DNA from: Pohlia nutans
Lineage: Eukaryota > Streptophyta > Bryopsida > Bryales > Mniaceae
Direction of reading: 5' to 3'
Assembly (NCBI GenBank): GCA_022496805.1
Contig: CM040088.1
Location: 1,054,001 to 1,118,000 of the forward strand
Length of the DNA: 64,000 bases
In this document: positions 23,638-36,141 of the stretch, piece by piece
Layout: every line of letters begins with the position of its first letter
Numbering within the stretch: the first letter of the stretch is position 1
Position numbers and translations under genes: made by a program
The notes under the pieces: generated by a model
Told to the model about the DNA's origin: nothing
The model's database searches: none
What the model saw: the letters and a program-made list of their open reading frames with translations, nothing else

Positions 23638-24003
23638 TTACACAAGGTCAGCGGGGTGGTCATCAGAAACTTCCTCTAAGAGAAGGCGCGACACTTCTCG
23701 TAGTCTCAAAACCTTCTGTGCTATTATATCCGACTTCTGTGCTATTATATCCGACCGTACAAACATTTCTATAAGAATTTTTCTAGTCTCATCCTTTTTA
23801 CGACGTTTTCGTGCGCTCTCAGATGTCTGTTGTTCTAACGTTTTATTCCTCTTTTCTTTTATCATATGGTCAAGGTACGATAGTGAGAAGTAGCCTCTAG
23901 AAATGGGAGCAGATTTTTCACTGGACAATACATTTACTGGATCCGCATCCCCAGTGTCTTTGAATTGACTACCTCTCTGAATAAGGTCCCCGTTGCTGTC
24001 CAT
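23638..24003 (-). CDS. Uncharacterised charged protein segment
   Basis: A 121-codon minus-strand frame encodes a highly charged, helix-prone sequence (SYLDHMIKEKRNKTLEQQ, SARKRRKKDETRKILIEM) with an exact tandem repeat of the heptapeptide SDIIAQK, caused by a 21-bp DNA duplication near 23727. A basic RKRRKK patch could be a nuclear signal. Further exon-like text lies upstream on the same strand near 24360-24440 (KRPLHLDKSVKKKVTLLDN). I do not recognise the family. It could be the N-terminal part of the transposase-associated gene at 17.4-19.2 kb or another gene fragment. Confidence 0.35.
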   Translation of the reverse strand: MDSNGDLIQRGSQFKDTGDADPVNVLSSEKSAPISRGYFSLSYLDHMIKEKRNKTLEQQTSESARKRRKKDETRKILIEMFVRSDIIAQKSDIIAQKVLRLREVSRLLLEEVSDDHPADLV

Positions 24004-24469
24004 CGTGACTGAGTTGGTCCGCTCCTGGAGGTGTCTCCACTCTCCACAGAATTTGCAGAAAACACTTGAGTGGTGTCTGTATCATTCCATCATCCAAAAC
24101 TCCCAATGTTAGGGGTTTGTTTTGGATAAGGAAAAATTTGACACAAATCAGTCCAAAGGTGAGTGAATTTGACTCATCATATAAATTACTCCGTGGTTGC
24201 ATACTCAATCAAACTGCGATTTGTGAAAATCATTCATGATTAACATGACGACGACTGCCTATCTACACCATCATCACTTACAACGCATTTTGCAAGACAG
24301 CATTAAATGCACAATGAAGCTCACAATGTAATACCTCACAACAACTGCCTTGAACATACCTTCCTCTGTTGTCAAGCAAGGTGACCTTCTTCTTCACAGA
24401 CTTGTCAAGGTGCAAAGGCCTTTTGCAACACTGTCTTCAAGCGCTGCCTGTTTTATAGTCCCTGTTTTT

Positions 24470-26340
24470 TGCGTAAAACATAGCACAGCCTCAGAGTAGC
24501 ATTCGAAAGGGGGGACATGGGCCAAGGACATCTAATTTTCAAAGCCCTACTGCTGCATACCCTGAACCTCCTCTCCAAATGTCAGATGTGCTACAAAGCT
24601 GATACAATATTATGAGGTAATACACATAATTAGTGTTATGTGACTAAAGTTCTAAGTTTTGAGAGCATCACACAGTCATTTCACGCAAAGACAAACAATT
24701 GCAAATTGTATAACTTGTCGACTGAAATCTACAACACTTAAAATGAACGCCTCATTACAGGTTTTTTTGGCACTGGGAATTGTGATTTGCTTCAATCTTG
24801 TCAAGATTTTCCAATTATGATTATATATCTCAGAGTTTGCTGAGTCACTTAAGTAGAGACGATCGACATCTGCATGAATACTAGTATTATGATGAGCGTC
24901 ACAACATCTTGCCAACAGAATTAAATGCAATTACTGAATTAGTTGGCCGCAATGATCTTTCAGAGATTGAGGTAATACAGCTGCTTACCTTAAATTTCCA
25001 AGTCTTGTATAACACAGACAGATTGCTCCCTTGAGGCCAGTCGATAGCAAGACGCAGGAACCTTGGTCGACGATAGAACGCACAGACTTCTTTGTAGCAG
25101 TTTGATAGAACGCACTTCTTTGTAGCAGCCAATAGACCGCAATTCGCACTAGTTCACCCAATTTCTCTCAGTCGTGGGTAGTACGCAATCATGTAGTGGA
25201 AAATTCCCTGTAGCAGCCGATAGTCCGCCGATTTAGGGTGGTCAGAGTGTTGTATAGCACGTTAGAGTTGCTTCAGGAAGCATACAAGAGCAGAAGAAGA
25301 GTAAAGAATGCCTATTCCCAATGACTACGAGGTGTTGCGGTTGAGAACAATACAGAGGAACAAGAAAGTGCTTGACGACGTTCTTCACCACGACGACTCT
25401 GTGTGAGCGTTTTCTCCGCATTTCTGAATATAGTGGGACCCCTGCCTTTCGTCCAGTGCCACAATTTGCATAACCATAGCATCGTGTGCTGTAGCCAGTG
25501 GACCTTATCGCCTCGGTGTTGGTTGTAGTGCTGCATGGCGTGATTTTCTGCTCAACTGAAGTGTCTTATCTCGCAGCCATGAGCAAGGAAGTAGGAACAA
25601 CACTTAAGGCCGCTTAGACGCACCCTTGAAATAGCAATTGCGTGCACCAGCATTGTTCTACGCGGTGCATTGTCCACCTCTTAAGGCGCGCATTGTAGAG
25701 AAATGCGGGGTACAAACACAGGAGCTGTGACAACGAAGTAGAAAATAGAATGACGTGTTGCGCCTCTGTATCGGTGTTCTGGGACCGCGTGCCTTGACAA
25801 ACCCTAATTTTAGAGTTTTGGATGAAAATCGTTGTTTCACAGTGGGCGTCGTGAACTCTAATTTACCCACTCTGCTTCCTGCTCGTTGTTGTCATCTTTC
25901 CAGTTGTTGGAGATTGTATTGCGTTGGCATGGTAGATATGGGAGCGAATTTCACTTTGCGTTTATTTTGCCGTAACTTGCGCTTGTTTCGTGTTCTTGGG
26001 AACTTACAATTTGCCATGGTACATGTGGGAGCGACTGCATATCTAACGAATTATAATGCCATTGTAGAGTAAGGGCACGACACTAGTTTTTTTCGTGTCA
26101 GTGGGGTAGAGGTATTTACTTTAGATCAAGGTATCAGTCCCTCGTAAAGTGTGTAGGTGGAGAATGAGTACGTGATTTACAGTGGTGTTGTACTGCTCAC
26201 CATGTTATTTTTACAGCAGGACGGAGTGATGCAAGCTCAACTTTTACACCCTTGTGCTAAAAGCTGTTTGTTGGTTGCGATGAAGGTACGATCGGCTAAA
26301 TAAAGATGCACTACGTGATGCTGAGCTGTTTGAGAGAACA
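24470..26340. other. Region between two divergent genes, no gene recognised
   Basis: Coding signals on the left are on the minus strand and on the right on the plus strand, so promoters for both may lie here. Several frames of 70-100 codons are open (25312-25536, 25658-25870, 25755-26072) but none has recognisable motifs. Confidence 0.35.
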
Positions 26341-26346
26341 GGGTGA

Positions 26347-29300
26347 GTGAGGACACCTTCTCCCGCACCAGTTTCCGATTTTGAAGAGGATATTGCGGCC
26401 GCATCAAAGGGGAAAGGTGACGGCGGGAGGCATGCAAGCGAAGTCCAAAATTTGCAGCCGCAAGTTGTACCGGGCGAAGGCGCTGAAGTAGATGAGGGGT
26501 GCGGCTCCCGTAAACCTGCACAGTTTGAAGAAATTGCGTCGGAGAGAGGCGTTGACACTGATATTGACGGCAACTTTCTGCCCAGCGAGGAGGACTGCGA
26601 CACGATTAACAATACAGAGTCAAGTTGTTTTTCACGTGACGACACAACATTAGAAGAAGACCCGTCGGAAACAGGCTTGGAGAAGACTTGCTCACAATTC
26701 GATATTCCTACAGGACAGCAGAGCATGCAGATCATCATCTCCTCGTCGTCATCAGAAGAGGAAGAGAATTTGAACGTCAAACATGTAAAGTACATTTTCT
26801 GTGTTCGTGAAATATGCAGTCGCTGCTGTCGCGTTAGTCGATGATGCAATGTAGTCTGAATTGCATTTTTATTACCAAAAAAAAAGGTCCACTAACCTAC
26901 TGTCACGTTTATCACTGGTGGTATATACAGAAGAAGGTCCGTTTTGTAGACGAGCAAGATAACCGCCCCAGTGGAAGCCAGAACATAAAAGGACCTGTAA
27001 GATATCGTTCATGTAGATGTTGTTACAATTTATGTTAAAGTAGGATTTTGTAAAAGCGAGCAGGTACTTATTACAAGAGGATTACTAAGTACTTAATATA
27101 CTTCAAATATGACTGTTAAGCTTTACATACAAACGTACTTGCACTGTGTTTGGTTACTCAGAAATATTGATTGGCATTGTATGTTAGCAGGTACTGCAAG
27201 AAGTACACGATAAAAAAACACAAGAGCTGCTGCCCGCATGTTCAGCTCCAGCAGGACCCTCATCCACATCTGCAGCTCATGAGGATAAGCGTCCCCCTGG
27301 GTTAGTGTGTTGACAGCATTTTCTACATCCGTCTTTCTGTGCTTACTACAGTGGTCTAAGTTTAAAGTATATTATGTACGTAGTATTGATACATGGATTA
27401 TATACAAGGATTGATTGGAATGAAGTGTACCGTTTTTGAGTACATTATGTTTGATTTCATCCAGTGCATTTCTTGATCCATATTCTGCTTTATGCAATGA
27501 ACATGATGTAATACTGTATTTGCTCACATTTCACGGAAACTACGAATCTTGAAAAACGCGAAGGTATTGCTGCCACAGTTCAGGGTACCGTACCACAGGT
27601 AAAAAACATCCATCCCTAAATGCCTATTTGGATTATAACTTGAAGGCAATTACCTCATACAAAAGTTTTTCTCTGCATATGCGAAGTGAAAATTTCTAAG
27701 TGAAAATAAGATGGAAAGCTCGTTAAATAAAATACGAATTTTGCAAACATAATTTAACCCTAGCAAGAAGTAAAGTGGTTAACATAATAGGAGTGTAAGA
27801 GGGTGATAGAAAACGACTGAAACCTCTTTATGCGTAATGTTTCCGAGTAACCAGGCCAGGCGACACGTGCAATATTGCAAAAAGGGCAAACGTTTTGTTG
27901 ACATCCCCCAGGTAACTTTGAACTTGTATTACACCGCACTTTGGGATTTTAAATTGATGCGTTCTCTAGTTATTACATTGGGATCACTAATTAATAGGTA
28001 TACTTCAAATCTGACTGTTAAGCATTACAAACAGACGATACTTGCACTACGTTTGGTTACTCAGAAACAGTGGTTGGCACTGTATGTTAGCAGGGACTGC
28101 AAGAAGTACACGCAGAACAAACAAAAGAGCTGTTGCCCGCATGTTCAGCTCTAGCAGGTCCCTCGTCCAAATTTGCAGCGCATGAGGATAGTCGTCCTGC
28201 TGGGTGAGTGTGTTGACATCATTATCTACATCTGTCTTTCTGTGAATACTACAGTGGTCTAACTTTAGAGTATAGTATGTATATAGTATTCCTACCACTA
28301 CAACAAACTGGCCTTTTTGTGACTAGCGTTTATGACTACGCGGAGTCATAAAATCGAAAAATGTGACTGCAGTGAGATTTCTGAATGTGACGCGCGGGAT
28401 GACAGGGACTAGTCATTACCGACGAGTCGCTTCAGACATCCAGTCATAAAAATAAATACGCTCCCCAGCGTATACAGAGGCGGAATCTAAGCGCCACGTC
28501 AGCATTGGACGGATAGGGTTGACCGGCCTTGGGCTACACATTTTTCATTGACTTGCCCGGGCAGAAGAGGGAAAAAACCGACGTGGCATGTGACTCTGTG
28601 TAGTCACATTTTAGGCTAACGTGGAATGTCACTCTGTTGAGTCATATTTCTGCTAACGTGGCGACCTCCACGTGTAATGTGATTGTTAGTCATATTTTTG
28701 GCTGACGTGTAATGTGACTCTATTTAGTCATTTTTTTCTGACGTGGTTCCTCCACGTGGAATGTGACTGTCAGTCATATTTGTGGCTGACGTGGAATGTG
28801 ACTCTGTTGAGTTATATTCTGGTGACGTGGCAATGCACGTGGACTGTGACCACGAGTTATATTTTGTGCTGACGTGGAATACGACTCAGTGTGAGTTAAA
28901 AAACCGGTCGCCCGATTTATGATCACAAATGGGCCGGTGGTGGGTGCGAATGTATGCCTTCTAAGCAATGGACCTCCTTGGTTCTTGTGCGATTAAGTGA
29001 ACTCAATCTATCCTAGGCACTTAGCATGCAAAACTGGGCTTAGTTTTGTGAATGAAGGCTTTTAACTAGGTTTTTTGGGCTTATATCTAACAATTCCAGC
29101 ACACCTTCTAGACTTGCAAAAGTGAATAAGTTTCCCATATCCCTTCCTAATGCAACCTAAACCACCACACATACTACCAACCACCTTAGCAATGCATAGA
29201 CTCAATTTAAACATAAATTAGGGTTTTCTGGAGAATTTTGGGCAGCGCTTCCGCGTCATGCCAAAAGCTCAGAAATTTAACCCTAAACTTAAAACACAAT

Positions 29301-31595
29301 CAAATTGGACGAAGGAACTCGGACAGCGCTTCCGCGTCTCTCCCTTCACCGTCCCAAAATTCACCACAAGATCATACAATCAGCATAAAACCATCCAAAC
29401 ATCAACAATCATAAATAGCTCACTTTCACACCATAATCTTAAATTTTTACACACACAAGAAATGTTAGGTGATTAGCTCACCATTTCCACATCCATGTTG
29501 CCTTTTAACTCACTAATGGTCTACTGATCATGCAATGGAACTTGAAACGCAAAAGAAGAACAAAAAAGAACAAGCACGGAGGGCTCCCTCCATAATATCA
29601 CGCTGTCTGTTTTCCGTATTGTCACCGTTTTGCACTGCCGCAGCTTGTGCGCGCCTCCGAAAACCTCCCTTCACTTCCGCGGCCGTTGCTCCTTCGTCCT
29701 TGCTCCAAACGCCTTGAACTTAGACTTTTTGGAAAACCAACTTAATCATTTTGTTTGTCCTCAAAAACCAGATCTTGATTCGCCTCCACCTCCGAGATAT
29801 CGCCCTCCAAGTCTTGGGCTCGAACTCTGTGATGGCGGCAGTACCTCCTTTCACTTCCGCGGCCGTTGCTCCCTCGTCCTTGCTCCAAACGCCTTGAGCT
29901 TAGACTTTTTGGAAAGCCAACTTAATCATCTTGCTTGTCCTCAAAACCAGATCTTGATTCGCCTCCACCTCCGAGATATCGTCCTCCAAGTGTTGGGCTC
30001 AAACTCTGTGATGGTAGGAGTACCTCTTTTCACTTCCGCGGCCGTTGCTCCCTCGTCCTTGCTCCAAACGCCTTGAGCTTAGACTTTTTGGAAAGCCGAC
30101 TTGATCATCTACAACCCCTTCAATTTTCAAGACCTAACTACCTTTTCTCTAGCATCTATCTACCAAAGAAAATCAACCTATCCTATGTGATTCGAGGGAG
30201 AGAGAAGAGAATGATCCCCCTTGGGCTTCAACCCAAGGGTTTTGCCCCCCCTCCATCCGTTGCACTTCATCCAACTAGAACTCATCCAAAAACCCTACTC
30301 TAGTAAACACACCCTAAACTATTAGTTACCGGGTCTTTTTTAGGTGTTAAAAATAGGACTAGGTCTTTTACCAATAGTCCCACGTTTACTTCCCAACAAT
30401 AGCCCAACTTCTATTTCCTACATTAACCGCAAAATATCGTGAAATACACAAAAATCCACGATTAGTCAGTTAGAACACAAAATACAGCAAAAATACTCAA
30501 AAACTAGGACAATTCAACCGGCACATAAAGACTTCAATAACATACACTAATAATCCTACCAAATTAAATACGCAGCTAAACTGCTGCAATTAGGAAAATA
30601 CGATTAAGATTTCACGAAAAAATGCCGCGGTAAGAGTTTACCGCAGCCGTGGACCGTTTCGACGGTTCAGACTCAGCTCTATGGGCGACCAAATCCCAAC
30701 ATCGAAACTGCTACACAACGACGTCAAGAACTGTCCTACACGATGACTACAGATTCACTACCGTGAACTTCGAAAGATTGATCCCATACTCTGCACAGTC
30801 ATTTGCCTTCCCCCTCCACATTGAACAAGTTTTCTTCGCTCCGAATGTGGCCAAACGTGGATGGAAAGTTGTAATGCGCAGAGAATCGAGAGGCGTTCGG
30901 TCATTCTCCAAACATCAGCTAACGGAGGAAGTTCAATGCATATCCTTGGGCAGAACATGTGATTTTCCAGGACTTGAAGCCACGGGCCTACATGAGGATA
31001 ACATCCCAAAAACACCTATCATGGGTGGCGCAATGGAAGTAGCACCGGAGGTGGTTGCTAAAGCACTAGAACGCCTCAGACAGGACGATACACTAGTGGA
31101 TGATTTAGAGTACTCTGACTCAGAGCAGGATTGAGTCCTCAACCATGACCCACATTTGTATGCAGACCATTGTTGTGGTATATCCATATATACATATATG
31201 CCTTCACATGTACATTTGTAAATAGTCTCCTTTTTTCCTGATCACACGACACACATGCATTTCATCATTCCAGCGTATCAGCACTATTCACACGCCATTT
31301 GTTTACTTCTCTTATATGCACATACAGAATAAATAAATCCGGGAATAAGTACTTGACATTTTAACGAAGAACCCCCCCCCCCCCTCTCCACCCCCACCCC
31401 TCAAACTCTAAACCTTCGACCAAAAAATAAATAAAATTGGAATTTAAATTTAAATTTAAAAAATGAGAAAAAAAATAACAAAAAACAAAATGAAAAAGAA
31501 AATTTGAAAATTTGAAAAAGAAATTAAAATTAAACTTTGAATAAACGAAAAATAAAATAAAATAATGCGAGACAAAAAAGAAAATAAAGGAAATA

Positions 31596-31658
<63 letters not shown>

Positions 31659-33868
31659 ACTCATCACGTACTAGAATAATATCAAAGTGCAATTCCCAGT
31701 TACCCTAGCCCAAATGGAAAACCACTCAAATTTGAATGCATATTTTCATAATTAAGTGATTTTGAACTAAACCTTAATACTACACAGTGATTGCCCGAGG
31801 CTAAATACACTGAAGCTGTCTTGGGCAGTGTATATATTATTGGGCTGCCCCCCCTCAAAAAAAAAAGATGACTACATTGAAAATGCGACTCTAACATGTG
31901 ATCATTGCGAATATATGACTGGCGAATATGACTGCGCGTTCCCCAGGTACGTTCTCATTTGTTCCCCACAAAGGTATACGGCCCTCCCATCCACTTTATA
32001 TAGTACAGTTGGAAAATATGACTAAAGAATATGACTCCCAGTCATGTTATCGAATGAGGCCCTCACCGACAGATTTGGCATTGCAAAATATGACTGCTTG
32101 CAGTCGCCAGTCATCCTCAGTCATATTTTCCCAGTCATAAAATACCCAATCTGTTGTAGTGTACATGGATTATATACAAGGATTGTATGCAATGAAGTGT
32201 ACCGTCTTCTAGTACAGTATGTGTGATTTCATCCGGGACTATTCTCTACCATACTCTGCTTTAAGCACTGAACATGTCGTAATATTTTATTTGCTCACAT
32301 TCCAGGGTAACTCCGGATCTTAAACAGCGCTAAGGTATTGCTGCCACAGTTCAGGGTGCCGTACCACAGGTAAAAAACATCCATCCCTATATGCATATTT
32401 GGATTTTAACTTGAAGGCAATTAGCTCATACAGAAGTTTTTCCTTGCATATGCAAAGTGTGTATTTCTAAGTGAAATTGAGATAGAAAGCACGTCAAATA
32501 CACTACGAATTTCGCAAACATAATTTAACACTAGGATGAAATGATGTGGTTAGTATAATAGGAGTAGAAGAGGGTGAAAGAAAACGACTGTAACCTCTTT
32601 ATGCGTAATGTTTCCGAGTGACCAGGCCAGGCGACACGTGCAATACTGCAAAAAGGGCAAACGTTTTGTTGACATCCCCCAGGTAACTATCAGCATGTAT
32701 CACACCGTCCACTGGAATTTTAAATAAAGGCATTCTATTGCTGTGAAAGGAATATATTGTACATTGTCGTATAGATTCAAGTATTCCAATAATTGGTAAA
32801 TTGAAAAGCATGAATTGTTGATGTTCATTCATTTATTTGCAATATGTGAAGAAAGACGTATTCATGTACATAATGTTATGTAACAGAGTGTAGGAGCTAC
32901 AATGGTGATGAGTCTACCAGACGAAGTCCGCCCAGAGCCGTGGTTGAAAAAAAGAAAACCTGTACCAGCAACCACAAGAGAAACAAGAAAATCGGCTAAA
33001 GCGGTTGCTGGAATGGAGACAGCACAAGAGCCCGCACCATCAAATTTGCCCGGTGGAATCAGAAAAGGACGGAAAAGATCGCAACCGAAACTGCAGGATA
33101 CTGCAAAGGGCCAAAAAAAATCCAAGCCTATTGGTGCAGCAACCGTAGCTGTGGTGCTAGGACAAGCCCATAAAGCTATACCGAACATACAAGAAGTACG
33201 TAGGAAGATTGAAGAAGATGCACTAGCTTGTTGCAGAGTTCCGAGGACAGTATCAACCCTGGGAAGGCAAAACTAAACGTCACTACTACTTCCACTGTTC
33301 GAACTGAAAAAGAAAAAGATGAATCTAGGCCACCACTGCCATCATCGGTTCCCAGTACTTCGGAAACTATATCAGTAGTTCCAGAATCAAGAGGTATGAC
33401 AGTGAAAATCCGAACATTGTAATTCATTCAAGTTATAATGGACTTATAAGTTGTATTTTGATCAAAATTCAGGTCCTTAGACCACCGATAGACAGTTTCT
33501 AGATGTAACCCCGACCCATGTGAAGTCTTAAACTATTATGTTTATACAGGCTGTAATGAGATTTACCGTATCTAGAGGATTGTAGAAATTACCAGTAGCA
33601 TGTGCCAGACTTGAGGTATGAAATGTACTAAGATCTTATAGTATAGCTGTGAAACTATGTGGACTTGAATTTATGGACTGACAGACAATTGTGTCTCCAA
33701 ATTTTCAGAAAATAATAACGTCGGAGAGGAAGATGTAAATAAGGGTGAAAAGGAAACATTTGACGCACCTGAGGTGTTCATGGGCCATATCCCCGGTATT
33801 GGACCGAAACATGTAGATGTGCAAGAGAGACGGAGCAGTCCTTATCGTACACACAACACGTTTCTTCG
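26347..33868 (+). CDS. Unknown multi-exon acidic protein gene with an internal exon duplication
   Basis: A chain of plus-strand exons with GT/AG borders: about 26347-26785 (acidic and Ser-rich, ending in a run of Ser and Glu), 26934-26998 (KKVRFVDEQDNRPSGSQN), 27192-27300 (VLQEVHDKKTQELLPACSAP), 27540-27599 (EGIAATVQGTVPQ), 27838-27911 (MFPSNQARRHVQYCKKGKRF), then second copies of the last three at 28093-28203, 32310-32370 and 32608-32681. Next are 32886-33195 (Lys/Arg-rich, KKRKPVPATTRETRKSAKA), about 33260-33393, and a last exon from 33709 to a TAG at 33868 (FMGHIPGIGPKHVDVQERR). Composition suggests a disordered nuclear protein. I recognise no domain. The second copy of the 27540 exon has an in-frame TAA, so that copy is likely skipped or the gene is decaying. 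A CACTA element sits in an intron of the duplicated part. Confidence 0.45.
28330..28890. repeat. Subterminal repeats of CACTA element 1
   Basis: A short motif (GACGTGGAATGTGACTCT and GTTGAGTCATATTT and close variants) recurs roughly ten times with alternating orientation of TGACT/AGTCA. Such arrays are the transposase-binding subterminal regions of CACTA elements. Confidence 0.8.
29671..30108. repeat. 180-bp tandem repeat, about 2.4 copies
   Basis: Units start at 29671, 29851 and 30030 with TCACTTCCGCGGCCGTTGCT and share CAGATCTTGATTCGCCTCC and CTCCGAGATATCG. Only single-base changes separate the copies. The plus-strand frames over this array (29630-30076, 29935-30303) are repeat-driven. Confidence 0.9.
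30649..31134 (+). pseudogene. C-terminal (DUF4216-like) piece of a CACTA TNP2-type protein
   Basis: A 161-codon frame ends in a stop at 31134. From about residue 40 it reads DDYRFTTVNFERLIPYSAQ, then QVFFAPNVAKRGWKVVM and an acidic tail ending EYSDSEQD. It is the sister of the 58504-59022 frame of element 2, and both match the DUF4216-type region near the C-terminus of plant CACTA transposases. The catalytic upstream part is absent in this element, so this is a remnant. Its first 35 codons do not match the sister copy and probably come from the deletion junction. Confidence 0.75.
31373..31665. repeat. Low-complexity DNA and a (TA)n(TG)n microsatellite
   Basis: A C-run (31373-31385) is followed by A-rich sequence and by about 35 bp of alternating TA and 20 bp of TG (about 31595-31660). 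Confidence 0.95.
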
Positions 33869-33924
33869 CTAGAAGGTAGACACCGGCGTCCAAACTGAAA
33901 GGGATTATCAGACATCGAGTGTTT

Positions 33925-36141
33925 ATAGAAACTAGCTAGAACGTGTCCCTATATCCTGCAAAAACTGCATTTCAATTTATAAGTTCGCCAAGTTATCGTG
34001 TGCAAGTAGAACCTCCACTTCCACGTCATACAAAATAGTTTCCATCTTGTATCACAACCCACTAGTACAAACCATGGTGATTTGCCACCAACCAAACTTT
34101 GCAAAAAACACCAAACTTGTATATTGGTGCAATGTGACACCAACATTGGTGGCAAAAAAAACCTCCCACTTCCATTGATGTTTGTACGTGAAATTTATTT
34201 GGATTTGATAGCATTAACAATGCAATATTCATTATTTCTATATTGTTGGATTTTAAAGGCAACTGAGACATAACCAAATCATTTTATTCCTTACTTTTTA
34301 TCTTTTTCACGTTTAATTTGTACTTTAGTTTTTCATAGTTTTATAATTTTTCAACGATGCAAAAAAAACCCTTGTATAATGATATCATGTATTCATGATT
34401 ACGATATCCATCTACGTATGAAATTTATGTTTATGATGTTGCATATCCTTTTTTAAGGATTTCTCATACATAGCAACAACATACACATCACGTGGTTCAA
34501 CAAAGTATCATAATTTATACACATCATTTTTCAAATATTGACAAATATCACGTAATACAAAAAAATTGGTGAATTATGTTCTACATTAATTTTGAGAAAT
34601 ATGTGAATTACAAAAATTATATGAATTTCAAAAATTACACGAATTGCAAGAAATACATGAATGTCAGGAATTACGTAAATTACAAGAAATACATGAATTA
34701 TGTTCTACGTGAATTTCAAGAAAACATCCTCTTATTATTAAAATGCAAGAGCTCCTCATCAAACACTTTACAACATCTACACATGAAAAAAAATGTTCAA
34801 ATTTTTTTTGTATTGCAAAAGTTATGAAGGTTTAAAATTACTACATGTTTCTCTAACTCTGCTGTCACTTTAAATTGAATATAGCAATTCTCTTACCTTT
34901 TTTGCCAGTTTTTTTTATTGAAGTATGTTCCTCATTACAACACCTACCCATGAAAAAAAAAAACAATAAAAAATGTATTGTATTGCAAAAGTTATAAAGG
35001 TTTAAAAATTACTACATGTTCTTCTAACTCTGCTGTCACTTTAAATTAAATAGAGAAAAAATCTCAAATGTTTTGCCAATTTTTTTTATTGAAGTAGATT
35101 CCTCATTACAACACCTACTCATGAAAAAAAAAAACGATCAAAAATGTATTATATTGCAAAAGTTATAAAGGTTTAAACATTACTACATGTTCTTCTAACT
35201 CTGCTGTCACTTTAAATTGAATAGAGAAAAACTCCTAAATGTTTTACTAAATTTTTTAATTAGAGTACATTCCTCATTACAATACCTACCCATGAAAAAA
35301 AAAAACGATCAAAAATGTATTGTATTGCAAAAGTTATAAAGGTTTAAAAATTACTACATGCTTTTCTAACTCTGCTGTCACTTTAAATTGAATAGAGAAA
35401 AACTCCTAAATGTTTTACTAAATTTTTTAATTGGAGTACGTTCCTCATTACAATACCTACCCATGAAAAAAAAAAACGTTCAAAAATGTGTTATATTGCA
35501 AAAGTTATGACCGTTTGAAAATTTTACCAAACAATGTAAATTGCTGAATTTTTTTTGGTGATTGTATATTATCCATTTTTCAAACACTTTGTTCATGAGA
35601 AGTGGCTTGGGCTAGTGGTGATAGTCTCTCCACCCATGACCACGAGGTCTTGGGTTCGAACCCCATGGTGACATGTGATGATGTGGACTTGACTTCGGGG
35701 TTGACCGTGGTGATGAGTGGACTTGGCGTTGACATAGGGCAAAGTCAAAGGTGTGGTGGCAGCTTCGGGCTGCCCGGAAATTTTCTGGCAGTCCGAAATT
35801 TTCTGGCAGCTCGGAAATTTTCTGGCAGCTCGGAAATTTTCTGGCAGCCAGAAAATTTCTGGGCTGCCAGATTTTTTCGGGTAGCTAGAATCTTTCCGGG
35901 CAGCGCAGATTTTTTTTCACAACATTCAAATTTCACAAAACAATGATATTTCAGAATTTGTAAATTGAAGAGGATTACGTGATTTGCAATATGAACGTAA
36001 TGAAGTGGATTATTTTTCTGTTTTACGACAGAGTGTTCAAAAGCACCAATTAATTACAATTCAAAAGTTGGTGCATCATTGAAAATGCACCAATTTATTG
36101 GTGCAAAACTTGGTGGCAAAATACTATGTTTTGTACTAGTG
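33925..36141. mobile_element. Inverted, truncated copy 2 of the long-TIR element
   Basis: This 2.2-kb segment is the near-identical reverse complement of 19328-21532. It includes the 173-bp array, the SINE head, the CACTAGTACAAAACATAGTA terminus (right end at 36141) and the second end at 34060. The match stops abruptly at 33925, just after the last exon of the unknown gene, so the distal third of the element is missing. The identity is high over the whole length. One visible difference is an extra GCTCGGAAATTTTCTGGCA repeat unit near 35815. Confidence 0.9.
35601..35670 (+). repeat. tRNA-derived SINE head inside copy 2
   Basis: A box TGGGCTAGTGG at 35608-35618 and consensus B box GGTTCGAACCC at 35653-35663, spaced as in tRNA genes. 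No complete cloverleaf, so this is a SINE-type promoter, not a tRNA gene. Confidence 0.65.

Larger units (their letters stand above)
28296..32161. mobile_element. CACTA (En/Spm) element 1, deletion derivative
   Basis: The element starts CACTACAACAAACTGG and ends with the reverse complement of CACTACAACAGATTGG. TAC flanks both sides (28293-28295 and 32162-32164), the 3-bp target duplication expected of CACTA elements. Removing element and one TAC restores the sequence of duplication copy A. The subterminal regions (about 28320-28890 and 31880-32140) carry many TGAC/GTCA-bearing repeats, the likely binding sites of a TnpA-like protein. Inside, only the C-terminal part of the TNP2-type gene survives (30649-31134). 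The rest is unrelated filler including a 180-bp tandem array. It cannot move on its own. Confidence 0.92.
27069..32736. repeat. 900-bp direct tandem duplication, second copy split by a CACTA element
   Basis: Copy A is about 27069-27968. Copy B starts directly after it and runs to about 32736, but contains the 28296-32161 transposon plus one target copy. Without these it is also about 898 bp. Landmarks in both copies are GGTTACTCAGAAA, TGTATGTTAGCAGG, GGTATTGCTGCCACAGTTCA and GGCAAACGTTTTGTTGACAT. Substitutions are scattered through exons and introns. Confidence 0.9.

Noticed and set aside
29630..30303. Two overlapping plus-strand frames of 148 and 122 codons with repeated Pro/Ser text
   Set aside because: Created by the 180-bp tandem repeat in CACTA element 1; the frame changes between units and there is no homology.
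31456..31692. 78-codon minus-strand frame with His/Thr/Ile runs
   Set aside because: Direct translation of the (TA)n(TG)n microsatellite and flanking A-rich DNA.
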